A stretch of DNA of 64,000 nt from Proteromonas lacertae (Eukaryota > Sar > Bigyra > Opalinata > Proteromonadidae). Under the pieces are notes generated by a model, which was given only the letters and a program-made list of their open reading frames with translations, was not told the origin of the DNA and did not search any database. Positions within the stretch are counted from its first letter, which is position 1, and each line of letters starts with the position of its first letter. A program made the position numbers and the translations under genes. Location: contig NGBS01000024.1 in the NCBI GenBank assembly GCA_002245135.1, positions 54,466-118,465 on the forward strand, written 5' to 3'. Shown here in pieces: positions 12,601 through 23,865 of the stretch.

Positions 12601-14070
12601 ATATTTATTAAAAGAAATGAGTATATTACAAATGAGTGGTAGTGATAGAACTACTAGAGATATATTATTAAAGAAAGGAATATTGAAACCAATTGTTTAT
12701 GATAATGCAGCACCTTATATTCGATTACAAAATGGTCATCCATTAGATAAGACCAGAATTCATCCTGATAATTATTCACTAGTAGCAAGTGTATGTGCAA
12801 CAGCATTAGGTAAACAAGCAAGTATTGAATCAGCTGATAATGATATTGCTAAAGCAACAAAAGCATTGTGGAGTGATGTAAATAGTTTGGTATATTTTTA
12901 TATTTATATTATATTTTGTTTTAGAAAAGAGAAGGAAGAGCTATTCGTGAAAGATTCGAAAATATCGATTGGGTCAAATATGCTGATGATGTAGTGAATA
13001 ACCAAAATGAAGATTATCGTGACATTATTAACATGATTAAAGAGGAATTAATAGAACCATTTAAAGATATAAGAGATCAACATAGTGATATTGATATAGA
13101 ATCGTTATTCTACTTACTAGCAGATGAAACTCCAGAGTCTTTACAAGAGGGAATGTTGGTATATCCAACTATAAAGACATTCACTGATAGAAACTTAACA
13201 GGTTACTTAGAGAATGGTATTCGATGTATTATTAACAAAAATGAGTATGAAGGAGATATATCTAAAGCAATTGGACAAACATTAACAGCAAAGATATTGA
13301 AGATTGATGCTAAATCGAGTTTCTTACAATTGACTACGCGATCATCTGAATTAAATAGTGAACCATTTAGAAAATATGATGATTATTTCAAGAAGGATTT
13401 AGATTCAATAGAAGTAGAAATGAAAGTAAGACAGATGAAGAAACAACCAATAGGTTTAGTTCATCGATCAATCGCACATAATTCCTTCAAGAATATCAAT
13501 GTTCAAACTGCATTAACTGAGTTAGAAAAGATGCCAGATGGTTCATTCTTATTTAGACCATCCAGTAAAGGAGTATCCTATATATCACTTACTTATAAGA
13601 TTAAAGAAGGACAATATAATCACTTTTCTATTGCTGAAAAGAATAAACCACACGATAGTCCTAAACTAGGAGCTGAATTGATATTAGATGGCAGAGAATA
13701 CCATAGTTTAGATGAGATTATAGGTAAATATATTCACCGATTAACAGCATTTTATAATCAAGTGAAAAGCCACAAATATTATTATGATGGTTCTAAACAA
13801 AAATGTGATGAATATGTTGAAAAATTAAAAATTGATTTTCCACAACAAATTCCCTATAGATTGTGTATTGATAAAGATAGTATTGGTTTTATATCTGTAT
13901 GTTATGTCCCTGGTACACATCATCAACATAGATATATAAAGATTAGCGGTTATGGATTTCATTTAGATACTGCTAATCATGATAGAAATGAAGTGTATTA
14001 TACAAACTTGAATAAAGTTATTCATCAATTTAAACAGAGTTTATTAACAACATCCATGCAAATGGCTTAA
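9697..14070 (+). CDS. SPT6: SPT6, histone chaperone and transcription elongation factor
   Basis: About 1,342 residues with ten introns of 26-52 nt (9716-9742, 9818-9844, 9866-9891, 9934-9962, 10059-10094, 10145-10176, 10780-10826, 11178-11211, 11533-11584, 12890-12924). SPT6 travels with RNA polymerase II and reassembles nucleosomes. Domains in order: acidic N-terminal tail; helix-turn-helix region (VPYIDTYRHNKVSNFRRDTLFE); death-like/YqgF region; tex-like HhH (AFIPGMGRIKAQYLLKEM); S1-like segment; and the C-terminal tandem SH2 (FRPSSKGVSYISLTYKI; YIKISGYGFHLD) that binds the phosphorylated RPB1 linker. Length is near that of yeast Spt6 minus some tail. The ATG at 9697 is chosen because a second ATG five bases upstream is out of frame. 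Six of the ten introns sit in the acidic tail. Confidence 0.96.
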
Positions 14071-14216
14071 AGAGATGAATTATTTTCTTTCTTCCTTTCT
14101 TTTTCATTATTATTGTTGTTGTTTTATTGAGTTATATACAATGAATAAAAATATATCAATTAATTTACTTAAATAAATAACTATTATTATTTAATTAAAA
14201 AGATACAGATAGATCT

Positions 14217-14717
14217 TTAATATTGGCTTTCCTCTTCTGCATAATTGTTTTTATATACGCCGTGGCTTAATACTCTATATTCTGCAATATTTGTCAAAAT
14301 CTAAAGAGATTGAATTTATATTTATACACAAATAATTAAAGTGAATATCAATAAAACAGTTATCATTGAATTGTGATATACAGCACCTGTGAATCTATAT
14401 GCAAGTGTAACAAGATAGAGTGTTAAACTAATTAAGGTTGTACAAGTAGAACGTAGTTTATATATTAATGCATTTGCCCTTTCAATACGACAAAATGCAA
14501 AATATGTATAAGGTATAAGGAGTATCACATTAACTCCATATGCAATACTAAATCCTTTTTCTCCACTAATAATATAGTAAAGTAGGTAAACTAGATTTAA
14601 TCCTATCTCCACTGTTAATGACAATGTAATAGTTTTAAATGCTATACCTACTGTTTGACTATTAGTATTATCATTTCCTCTGCTGTTTACCATACTTTTT
14701 TCATTTACAACATCCAT
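14217..14717 (-). CDS. Small four-span membrane protein, unknown
   Basis: Starts at the ATG at 14717 and reads MDVVNEKSMVNSRGND, then four hydrophobic stretches: TITLSLTVEIGLNLVYLLYY, FSIAYGVNVILLIPYTYFAF, TTLISLTLYLVTLAYRF and MITVLLIFTLIIC. A 27-nt intron (GTATAAATA...TTTAG, about 14303-14329) adds a polar C-terminal tail ending NNYAEEESQY and a TAA at 14217. The topology resembles small tetraspan proteins, but no family motif is visible. Convergent with SPT6. Confidence 0.55.
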
Positions 14718-15288
14718 ATTACACTAAAGTTTGTATTAACGAATATCTTTAAAAAAAAAATCTCTCAAACAAGAATCAAACTTCTTTAGTTTTCAAGAAT
14801 GTAATTTGATGTAGGAGATATTGAAAGAGTGTTTTTTAAAATATATATGTTGCTATATTGATGTGATTATATATGATTAATGTATAGATTCATTTATTAA
14901 AGGCAATATTCTTTATAGATTGCTAGTAGAAGTAATGAGAAATAATAACAGATGAAGAAAAGAAAATCATATTTATCAAAATAATATTTTCAGACAAATC
15001 TGTTGATTAACTCAAAATACAACTATATCTTTAAGTTAGTGCTATATAAGTAATGATAAGATGTGTTCTTGTATTATTATCAATCAAAGCAGAGTAAAAT
15101 ATATATTTCGTTACAAATATTGATGTGTTTTGTTGAAAAACAATAATTCTAACCAATTAAAACTCTCTATTTGGATTATTAGAAATTGCATTTTTATAAA
15201 CATAGTCTAACAAGTATTTTAATTGCCTAATACACCTGATATAATATTAAACTCACAAATACTATTTGCTTATTAAGATTTCACTCAA
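14718..15288. other. 571-bp gene-free interval upstream of the first zinc-knuckle gene
   Basis: No convincing coding sequence. It contains a short A run followed by CTCAAACAAGAATCAAACTT near 14763. A diverged copy of that stretch lies near 16500, in front of the second zinc-knuckle gene, so this interval appears to be part of the duplicated unit and probably holds that gene's promoter. Confidence 0.4.
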
Positions 15289-16266
15289 ATGGATCAAATG
15301 AATGACAATGATTTACCAGCAGAATATAATGATCTTGATGATATTAATATACCGCAGCAAATAAACCCAATAATTTATTTAGAACCTCCTATAAGTGATT
15401 TTAGTGATGAACTTACACCCTTACCAAAAGATGATGTTAAATGTAATTATAGTAATACATCCATCCATGAAGAATGCAAATTAATAGAAAACCAAGTATC
15501 TGTATTATCAGTAGAAAGTAATATATTTAAATCCAGAATTGAATATAACGAGAATGAAAGTAAGAAACAGGAAGAAATGAAAGAGAAATTATTACAGACA
15601 TTATTTCATACATGCTGCAAATGTAATAAGACTGTTCAAATGCGTGATATGTTTTCTTTAGATTACAAAAATCCTAGTTCATTAAATAGATTAATATGTC
15701 TTAATTGTGCTGGAAATACGGATGAAACTTATTTTTTACATGATTGGAGTATTAATATTGAATGTGATGAAAGAAGGATTTGTTCAAGATGTAGAAAGAA
15801 TAAACCGATATACAAGTTTAAAGAGAGTAACAAATACTGTGATTATTGTTTGCTAAGAAAAAAATGGTTAAGACTAAAAAGTAAAAGAGAACAGACTGAA
15901 AAATATGGAAGTTCTGAAGAAGATGATGATGATAGTATTAGTGGTAGTAGTGATGATTCAGATAGAATTGAAGTTAGAAAAGTGAAATGTTGTAATTGTA
16001 ATAAACTGATTAATATTCAACATGCATTTCTTTATTCCAAAGTGAAAGATTCATTATCCAGTAGATTTATTTGTTTAAATTGTTCATTAGAAATTAATAA
16101 TTTTTATTTACTTCGTGATTGGGAAGAAAATGTTAAAGCTGATTATGGCATAAAGTGTAAAAGATGTAAGAAGATAAAATCTGTTTACAGATTCAGAACA
16201 GGTCACTCTGCTTGTGAATATTGTTGTTTAAAACGTAAGAGATTGTATTTATTAACTAGGAAATAG
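15289..16266 (+). CDS. Tandem zinc-knuckle protein 1 (two repeats of four CxxC pairs)
   Basis: An intronless frame of 325 residues. The N-terminus is acidic and Pro/Tyr-containing (AEYNDLDDINIPQ, YLEPPIS, ELTPLP). Two homologous zinc modules follow, each built C-x2-C-x24-C-x2-C, then an HDW or RDW motif, then C-x2-C-x15-C-x2-C and a basic tail (LLRKKWLRLKSK; CLKRKRLYLLTRK). An acidic Ser/Asp linker (SSEEDDDDSISGSSDDSD) separates the modules. Sixteen paired cysteines imply about four zinc ions. Basic tails next to zinc modules suggest nucleic-acid binding, and the acidic N-terminus could be a regulatory or activation segment; both are inference. I do not recognise a named family. The second half of each module is loosely reminiscent of Stc1-like or other CxxC...CxxC knuckles. 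Confidence 0.75.
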   Translation: MDQMNDNDLPAEYNDLDDINIPQQINPIIYLEPPISDFSDELTPLPKDDVKCNYSNTSIHEECKLIENQVSVLSVESNIFKSRIEYNENESKKQEEMKEKLLQTLFHTCCKCNKTVQMRDMFSLDYKNPSSLNRLICLNCAGNTDETYFLHDWSINIECDERRICSRCRKNKPIYKFKESNKYCDYCLLRKKWLRLKSKREQTEKYGSSEEDDDDSISGSSDDSDRIEVRKVKCCNCNKLINIQHAFLYSKVKDSLSSRFICLNCSLEINNFYLLRDWEENVKADYGIKCKRCKKIKSVYRFRTGHSACEYCCLKRKRLYLLTRK

Positions 16267-17155
16267 AAAAATAGTGTGTTTTAGAAAAAAAATAGTCATT
16301 TTTCAGTTCTTTATTTTATTTATCTGTTTTTATTATTTCTCTTTTACTGGATAACTGTTATTATGAAAAATTCAAACAAATTTATAAAAAAAATAAAAAT
16401 TATAAATGAGTGTTATAAAGAAATTAAATTCCATACAACACTATTGTTCATAATGTTTTATTTGGAATTCTTAAGTATAGCCAAAGATTAAAAAAAAAAT
16501 CTTCAAACAGTGATCAAACTTATATTAGTATAAAAATTGATTTATGGATGGAATAGACTTTAAAGACAGTTTATGAAGATTTCAATGTTTGTAATATTTA
16601 TATACAAAAGCAAGTATTGTATAGATATAAAGTTATAAAGTAGATTAACAACATAAGAAGTGTATATGTCATTCTTTTAAATGTAACACCAAGATATAGA
16701 TGAAAATATTTTCTTATGATTATAAAATTCACTAAGGTTTATATTCATTTTTGAATAGTTGCTAGTAAGAAAGGATAGATAAGAATATGAGTTTCTGTAC
16801 GTGTATTTCAAATTGTTGAATTTTTTCAAAGTATATGATGCAGTGTATGAATTCAGAATTTGTTCTAACATTCTTGTATATAAATTAAAGTATATCAGTG
16901 AGTAAAATAAATTCAATTAGTTGATAACAGTGGATAGATTATATTGAACCAGTTAAATATTCTCAATTTTTTGAATAAAACACTTTAAAAACATTTTTTA
17001 TATCCAATAAAATTCATGCATTTGGATTTAAAAGATTGCGTTTTTTTTGCTTCACAATTGCGTATTTCATTATTAATAGATATAAATATTAATAGTTTAC
17101 ATCGAGTATATAGAAAAATATAATATCTAACAATTGTAATTGAATAATCATCTTA
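16267..17155. other. 889-bp gene-free interval between the zinc-knuckle paralogues
   Basis: Holds the 3' end of gene 1 and the promoter of gene 2. Near 16490-16520 lies an A run followed by CTTCAAACAGTGATCAAACTT, the counterpart of the stretch upstream of gene 1. A 79-codon reverse-strand open frame (16677-16916) has no recognisable features and is probably chance. Confidence 0.4.
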
Positions 17156-18143
17156 ATGACAACATCATATATAAAGCCCTATAGTGCATTGCACATGGAT
17201 CCAGAGAATGAAAATGATATATCAGTTGAATATAACGATCTAGAATATATTGATCTACCACCATTAAGTCCAACATGTTATTTAGAACCTCTTCTTAGCA
17301 GTAGGCATACTGAATTGTCTCCTTTACCTGATGATAATTATAATTTCGATATATGCATGGACAAAAATAACAAAATGAAAGAAAATTCCTTATTAATGAA
17401 TGAAGTAGAAGATAATGATTATATGTGTAAAGATAAATTAGATTCAAGTGTAGAAGAAACTGAGACAAAAAGAGAAATAAAAGACGAGTTTTATTACTCA
17501 TGCTGTAAGTGTAATAAGACTGTTCAAATGCGTGATATGTTTTCTTTAGATTATAAAAATCCTAGTTCATTAAATAGATTAATATGTCTGTCATGTTCTG
17601 TAGATTCTGAAGAAAATTATATGTTACATGATTGGAATATTATTATTGAATGTGATAAAAAACGCTATTGTCCAAGATGTAGAAAAGATAAACCGATATA
17701 CAAGTTTAAAGAGAGTAATAAATATTGTGATTATTGTTTGCTAAGAAAAAAGTGGTTAAGGTTGAAGAATAAATGTCATAAAAATGATGAATATGTAGAA
17801 AATGGATATAATAGCAGTAACAGCAGTGATGATTCAGATAGAAATTGAAGTTAGAAAAGTGAAATGTTGTAATTGTAATAAACTGATTAATATTCAACAT
17901 GCATTTCTTTATTCCAAAGTGAAAGATTCATTATCCAGTAGATTTATTTGTTTAAATTGTTCGTTAGATGTTAGAAATAATCATTTACTTCGTGATTGGG
18001 AAGATAAAGTTGATCATGATTGTGGTAGAATGTGTAGTAGATGTAAGAAAGTAAAGTCTTTTTCTAGATTTAGATTAGGTCATTTAGCTTGTGAATATTG
18101 TTGTTTAAAACGTAAGAGATTGTATTTGTTAACTAGAAAATAG
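17156..18143 (+). CDS. Tandem zinc-knuckle protein 2, interrupted by a one-base frame change
   Basis: Paralogue of the preceding gene. It has the same acidic N-terminal signature (EYNDLEYIDLPPLSP, YLEPLL, ELSPLP) and the same two zinc modules with identical C-x2-C-x24-C-x2-C and C-x2-C-x15-C-x2-C spacing. At 17843-17849 the copy has one extra A compared with gene 1 (GATAGAAATTGAAG against GATAGAATTGAAG). This ends the first frame after module 1 and puts module 2 in the next frame. As it stands, translation would stop after one module. Module 2 beyond the break shows no further damage, which argues for a very recent mutation, a sequence error, or frameshifting. Confidence 0.7.
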
Positions 18144-18296
18144 AAAAATAGTGTATTGGAGAAATAAGTTAGTCATATATCAAATTTTCAAATTATTATT
18201 TTTTAAAGTATTTTATTTTTGTTTTTAAATTTCACAAAAAAAAACAATGTTAATAAATAAACACTTAATATATAAAAACAAGCAACATTTAAACAA

Positions 18297-19613
18297 CTAA
18301 ACTTTCAATTCAAAATTATCATCAGGTGAAGTAACTTTAAATACAACATCTACTTTAATAATCAATATGGTCACATCATCTTTCATTAGCCTCTGGTATT
18401 TATGCGTATCATTACATTTAGCTAATAAATCAGTAGCTGCTTTCTATTTGTATATAATAATAATAATAATAATAAGATTAATAAAAAATACTTGAATATT
18501 ATCATCATATAAATTAATAAAATTTACAACTTCATCATAAGTCATTCTTTCCCACAAAGCATCAGTTGCCATAATAAACACTTTACTTGGTGGATTCAAA
18601 CTATTACTACTTCGTTGTTTAAAACTATTACTACTATTATTAACTAATCCATCTTTTTCTAATGGAATAATATAAACATTTGACTCATCTGTTATTCCAC
18701 CAGTTTCATGAGCTCTTACATCTCCAATTGAATGCGAAAATGGATATGCATATTCTAACTGTGAACCAGCGAAATGACATTGATAATATTTCTTTGAAGA
18801 TGTTGAAATCAATGTATTTAGTGGTTTATGATTTAGTTGCAGTTGAATTGGATGATGGAGATTGAACTTTTTCAAATAATTTTTCATTTGAAATTATATC
18901 ATTATTTTTGGCTTTTGCATTTATTTTCTTTATTTTTGACATATCTTGTGAGATTGTATGAAGCTTTGGTATTAATTTGATCTTTCAATTTGCTGTTATT
19001 CTTTTCTGTATATAAACATTGACAATCTCCGCATATATTAATAATTATTTCATCCACATCAATATATATTGCTGCATATCTACATCCATTATACATTACA
19101 TCAATATTCTCTTTTATTACACGATTCTGAAGATGTTTTGATGAGTTTTCAAGTTTTGCAGCAGCTGAATCACCTTCTTCTTGTGTCAGAACGATTGGAT
19201 GCTGATCAGCGACAAATCTCTAGTAAAATGTATAGAATGTCTTCTAAAATATACAGAAACTTGAGCTCCTTTAGATCCATGACCATCATACACTCCAATT
19301 AACATACTATTGTATAAATCTAGATATGTGACTCCTATAGCGTCTTGATTAACTGGTATATTTGTATGTCCTCTTCCTTTTTGTGTAGCATGCCTATGAA
19401 TAAGACTGTTAACTAATACGCTATCTTTATTTGTATTTCTCTATTAGTGTCTTTCAATGTCCAATTCTCTTGGTAATGAAATATTTCTGGATATTTATTA
19501 GATGGAGGGAGTTCAATTCTATCACCCATGATAATGCTGTCAGCTTTTCCATAAAAGTTATAGCTTCCTAACACTATTTTCTTAGGACCTTGTGATTTAC
19601 ATATATTTCCCAT
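18297..19613 (-). CDS. PP2C-family protein phosphatase, probably N-myristoylated
   Basis: Starts MGNICKSQGPKK, a good N-myristoylation signal with a nearby Cys for palmitoylation, so it is probably membrane-attached. PP2C landmarks in order: NQDAIGV, IGVYDGHGSKG, the segment NICGDCQCLY, FSHSIGDVRAH, FIMATDALWERM and KDDVTILIIK. Most metal-binding aspartates are present; the usual ASDGLWD motif reads ATDALWE. A 35-nt intron (GTATATTTTAG...ACTAG) lies after GAQVS, and a 48-nt TTA-rich intron precedes KAATDLLAKC. The frame changes three times (near 19440, 18893 and 18835: two extra bases and one missing). The net count gives an exact reading of about 410 residues, but the middle may be a damaged or error-prone stretch. 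Confidence 0.7.
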
Positions 19614-19879
19614 TAAATTATTGAGTAAACAAATAATTACAAAATAATTAATAAATACAAAATAATTATCCGTTTCAAAATCTTTTTCTTTGTTTTTATT
19701 CAATATACACTGTATATAATGCAATTATAAAATGTGAAAATAGATAGTCAGACTTATTTATATCGAAGAATGTAATTTTTAAAATCGTATTTTTTCTAGC
19801 TTCTATAAAAATCTGAAAATTATCAATCCCAAACACATACATAAAAATATTCTAACACAATATGTTATACATTGCCCTA

Positions 19880-20983
19880 CTAATTTTCAGCAGATGAATT
19901 ATCTGGCTTATTTTCGGGTAATTTATTTTGTACATCTTCTTTATCTTCATATTTCCCTTGAATTTTATTCTTATCAGTAGTTTTTTTCTTTTGTAAACCA
20001 CTTTTATCAACAACCATACCGGCTATAACAGTAATATCATCAGGTTTTCCTCCTAAATAATCATATCCATGATTACCACTCTCAATACTAAATGGACTAA
20101 CACCATGAGGGATTTTGACCTTGTTCATAAGCATCTTCAATCAATTGTTGTGTTAATTGATCTAAATCATCATTAATCTCTTCAATAGTATTAGATTGAG
20201 GCATAATACAATCAGATATATGTTCAATAATTCGTGTCTCAAATAAATTATCATATAATCCATCCGTTGCTGCAATTATTATTGATCTTGGTTGTAGTGG
20301 ATATTCATGTAGTTGGCCCTTGGTAGGATGATCGTCACCTAATTGGTAAGGACAATTGAAATAATGTGTTTGAGTTGGAGTTCTAGCTTGGACAATATAT
20401 TGATCTTTATGATTTGGATCAGGTTAAACATTAAATTAAAGAAAATTATGAGAATTATCTAGAAAATAGGATATTTTACATAACATAATTGAACTATCTC
20501 CTACATTAAATACTTTTAAAGATTTCTCACAAATTAATCCATAACAAAGGGTTGTACTACCTAATATCTATTTATATAAAGATAGATATATTATTCAATA
20601 TACATTTTGATTCTTAACATGATCATTAGCTTTTATTAATTCACTACATAAATCAACATTTTCAAAATCTTCTTTATATTCTGTCATTTGTTGAGATAAT
20701 TTCAAACATAACTATTGAGATGTTATTCTTATATGGTTATAATACAGCACTGGCATAATATCCAGAATCAATTCCAGCATCAAGCCAACCACCAACTCCA
20801 TCAGCTACACCAAAAGCTCTATCTACAAAATAGAAATGTATAATTTATACCTGTAACGAAAAATGCATCTTGACCTTTTGGCTTTCCTGGTCCTGTGATA
20901 CATTTACCTCTGAATATAGGAAATAGTGACTCCACCTGCGGTTTTGCTTTAAATATATTCATAAATTGTCTTAAAAATGGCAT
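19880..20983 (-). CDS. PTC7-like PP2C phosphatase (PPTC7 type)
   Basis: Matches the PTC7 branch of PP2C, which in yeast and animals acts on mitochondrial proteins: GQDAFFV, GVADGVGGWLDAGIDSG, ILGSTTLCYGLI, VGDSSIML, THYFNCPYQLGDDHP, ATDGLYDNLFE and GGKPDDITVIAGMV. No strong mitochondrial presequence is visible (MPFLRQFMNIFKAK is weakly basic and amphipathic). Introns of 28, 34 and 36 nt are in frame. Between VGDSSIML and YIVQART the same frame contains two TAA codons. This is best explained by an intron of about 75 nt, unusually long here, or else by damage. One extra base occurs near 20110, just before VSPFSIES. The C-terminal tail is Lys/Asp-rich. Confidence 0.75.
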
Positions 20984-21083
20984 ACCCACTATACGAAAGA
21001 AAAAAAGAGGAAGTTTTTAATTTGAAAAGCTTGCGAAGATTCAAATCAATTTAAATTCTTTTGTAATTATCTTTCTTATCAAA

Positions 21084-22289
21084 ATGTACAGTACAGGTTG
21101 GGATGATGATTCTGGTATTTTACTAGGTAATATAATTAATTAGATGATGATTTTATTGATGATGATCCTATTTACTTACCAAATGAAAATGACAGATATA
21201 CTCATTATGATAAATTTCAAGAAATAGGTCAAGGTGGTTATGCTACTGTTTACAAAGGAGTATAACATATACATTAATTTTTTAGAGAAATAAGGATACA
21301 AAGGAGGATGTTGCAATTAAAATAGTTCATAATAAAAACATTGAGGCAGACAAAGGTTTAAACAGTTCATCACTCAGAGAAATTACAGTTTATAGAGAAT
21401 TATCTTGTAATCCCCATCCTAATGTTATTCAATTATTGGATGTATTTCCATTTAGACAGAATATGGTAATGATATTTGAATTAGCAGCAGGAGATCTCAA
21501 AAATCTGATTATTAGATGAACATATTCATATATCACTCGCAGATGTGAAAGCATATATGAAAATGATTTTATTATCTGTAGAATTCATCCATAAGAATTA
21601 TATAATCCATCGTGATTTAAAACCAGAAAATATCTTAATCGGACAAGACGGCCAATTAAAATTAACTGATTTTGGTTTAGGCAAATATTTTGGTAACCCA
21701 TCTACTGTCTTTACACCAATCGCTTGTACGATTAACTACCGTCCTCCTGAATTATTATTTGGATCAATGTATTATGGTCCATCCTGTGATATAGTGGAGT
21801 TGTGGATGTATATTTGGTGAATTATTAGGAAGAAAACCACTGTTTTTAGCTCAATCTGAATTAGATATGTTAGGCCAGATTTTCAGTGTAACTGGTACAC
21901 CTGATGAAAAAAATTGGCCTGGTGCGAAATCTTTACCCCATTATATAGAATTTAATAAGACTGAAGGAATTAATTTAAAAACTTGGTTTAGTCATGTTAG
22001 TGATAATACTATTGATTTATTACAACAATTATTAACCCTAGATCCATCTAAAAGACTTTCAGCTAGTGAAGCATTAAAACATCCATATTTCACCGAAGAT
22101 CCACCTCCAACCCCTGTTAATATGTTACCATCTACTCCAGTCAACAAAACACCGGATGATTCATTAATAAACAATGATTCACCTGATTCTTCAACCTATT
22201 TAACTAGCACTGAGAGAGTGAATAAAAGATTTGGTATTACTCCTTTATTTTCTCCTATTCCAAGAAAACAATTGAAATTTGTCGAATAA
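21084..22289 (+). CDS. CDK7-like cyclin-dependent kinase
   Basis: About 382 residues. CDK7 is the CAK/TFIIH kinase that phosphorylates other CDKs and the RNA polymerase II tail. Visible: an acidic N-tail; the glycine loop GQGGYATVYKG; AIKIV; SSSLREI in place of PSTAIRE (CDK7 has NRTALREI); HRDLKPENIL; TDFGLGKYFG; the T-loop PSTVFTPIACTINYRPPELLFG; CDIWSCGCIFGELLGR; and a C-terminus RKQLKFVE that recalls the CDK7 tail. Introns of 29 and 26 nt are in frame. Two extra bases occur, one near 21514 before EHIHIS and one near 21791 inside CDI-WSCG. The second precedes the resulting stop by nine codons, so the conserved WSxGC motif exists only in the shifted frame. Confidence 0.82.
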
Positions 22290-22418
22290 TAATAATAGAA
22301 GTGTAATATATATATATATATAAATTAAATGGCTGTGTTGTTCTTTATATAATCAATATAATTATAATAGAATTTTGTATTTGTTTAATTTTCATAATTA
22401 AAAACAATCCAATATTAC

Positions 22419-23757
22419 TTACATATAAATGCTTAATTTGGCATTCGGATGAGAGGAATGTAATTTTGCCTCAATTTTGTCACAATCTTTCACATCATTA
22501 TCAGCTAATGACAAACTAGTCAATTTCGAGCATTTATATATCTGTTCACTCATATAATTAAACCCATTATCAGTAATTTCATTTGCCTTGTAAATATAAC
22601 GCTTTTAATTCATTCAAATATTTGAAATTATTGGTTAAATATTTTACTCCATCATCTGTTATAGAATTATCAGTTAGATTCAATGACTTAATAAATGTCA
22701 AATTAGAGAGTTTACTACAAAAATATTTTAATCCAATATCACCAATGTTTTTACTTGATAAATAAACAGATTCTATTTTCTTTGAATTTATATTGTCTAT
22801 TTCTCTATCAATTATTCCACTTATCTTTTTATCTAATTCTTTATCAAAATCTGGTAATGGCAATTCTTCAATTGTTATAGATGGTGTTAGTGGAATTATA
22901 TCTTTTATATTATCAATTTCTTTAATTAATTCATTTATCTTTAATCTACATTCACTTTTTCTATTCATTAATTTTGATAGTAAAGTCTTTAATTTTTCAT
23001 CTAATCCAATTTTGTTATAATTCACTCCCATTATATGAGTTTCCGTTTCATAGATGGTTTTACCTTCAAATGGTAATTTACCGGTAAATAAATAATAAAT
23101 AATTATTCCAACACTCCATAAATCACTTTCTTTTTTAACTTCATAATTGGATATAACTTCAGGAGGTAAAAATTTAACTGATTCATTCTGGAATGTGAAT
23201 AAATTTGGTACAGTTGCATATAAAGTATTTTTACCATAATCAGTGAGATAAAAATGATTATCTTCTGAAATAAGGATATTAGTTGGCTTTATATTTGAAT
23301 GGATTATTCCTTTCTCATGTAATTTCAATAAATTTATACAAATCTCTTTTATTGCTGATGATGGACTGGTTTCATGAAAATAGGATACTGGATTGATGAA
23401 TGCTAGAGATGTTTGAAATTCATTCATAAATTCAACTAAATGCTCTTCATTTTCATTGAAATCATGGATATTTAACAATTTGACAATCTTTAAAATTGCA
23501 TACAGCCTCAACAGTATGAATATACTTCTTAACAGCTTCATGTGGTATATAATTAATTAATATCACTTTAAATCTCTCTATTTTGCCTGTATTCCTTGTT
23601 CAAAACTCTGTACATTACACAATTAGCTGAAGAACTCGACATTTCAACAAACTATTAAAATAATAGTCATAATACATACTTCATAGTTTAATTTACTCTC
23701 TACAGGTAAATTAATCCTGATATTTGAAGGTTTTTCTTGTTTAATTGGTTTATTCAT
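22419..23757 (-). CDS. Pseudokinase-LRR protein
   Basis: About 435 residues: a kinase-like domain followed by ribonuclease-inhibitor-type leucine-rich repeats. Kinase landmarks: VMYRVLN, IVKYPDFNENEEHLVEFMNE (beta 4-5), GIIHSNIKPTNILI where HRD would be, LTDYGKN for DFG, LPPEV, and SDLWSVGIIIYYLFTGKLPF. The catalytic Asp is Asn (HSN) and DFG is DYG, so catalysis is doubtful. The LRRs read LYLSSKNIGDIGLKYF, SLNLTDNSITDDGVKYL and ALYLQGKEITDNGF. One 28-nt intron lies near the start (after KLNYE). Three one-base insertions, near 23590, 23475 and 22588, break the frame. At the last, removing one A would restore the consensus LRR Asn. Two longer relatives lie at 53.6-60.3 kb. Confidence 0.75.
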
Positions 23758-23865
23758 TTTTATTCAAAATAGATTTTAATTCAATTAAATAAATCATTCA
23801 TTATCGCATATAACCAACAAAAATATTCACATAAAAAATACATACACTTACATTATCAATTTAAA

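Larger units (their letters stand above)
14745..18150 (+). repeat. Tandem gene duplication (two units of about 1.7 kb)
   Basis: Unit 1 spans roughly 14745-16290 and unit 2 roughly 16480-18150. Both carry the same upstream motif (see the gene-free intervals), a divergent acidic N-terminus, and nearly identical zinc-knuckle halves and stop region (both end TAGAAAAATAGTGT). Blocks such as 15610-15680 against 17508-17575 match almost base for base, while the N-terminal thirds have diverged. This suggests either strong selection or recent gene conversion over the zinc region. Confidence 0.75.

Noticed and set aside
16677-16916. 79-codon reverse frame between the zinc-knuckle genes
   Set aside because: No domain, no splice partners, and it lies in the duplicated promoter-like interval; likely chance.
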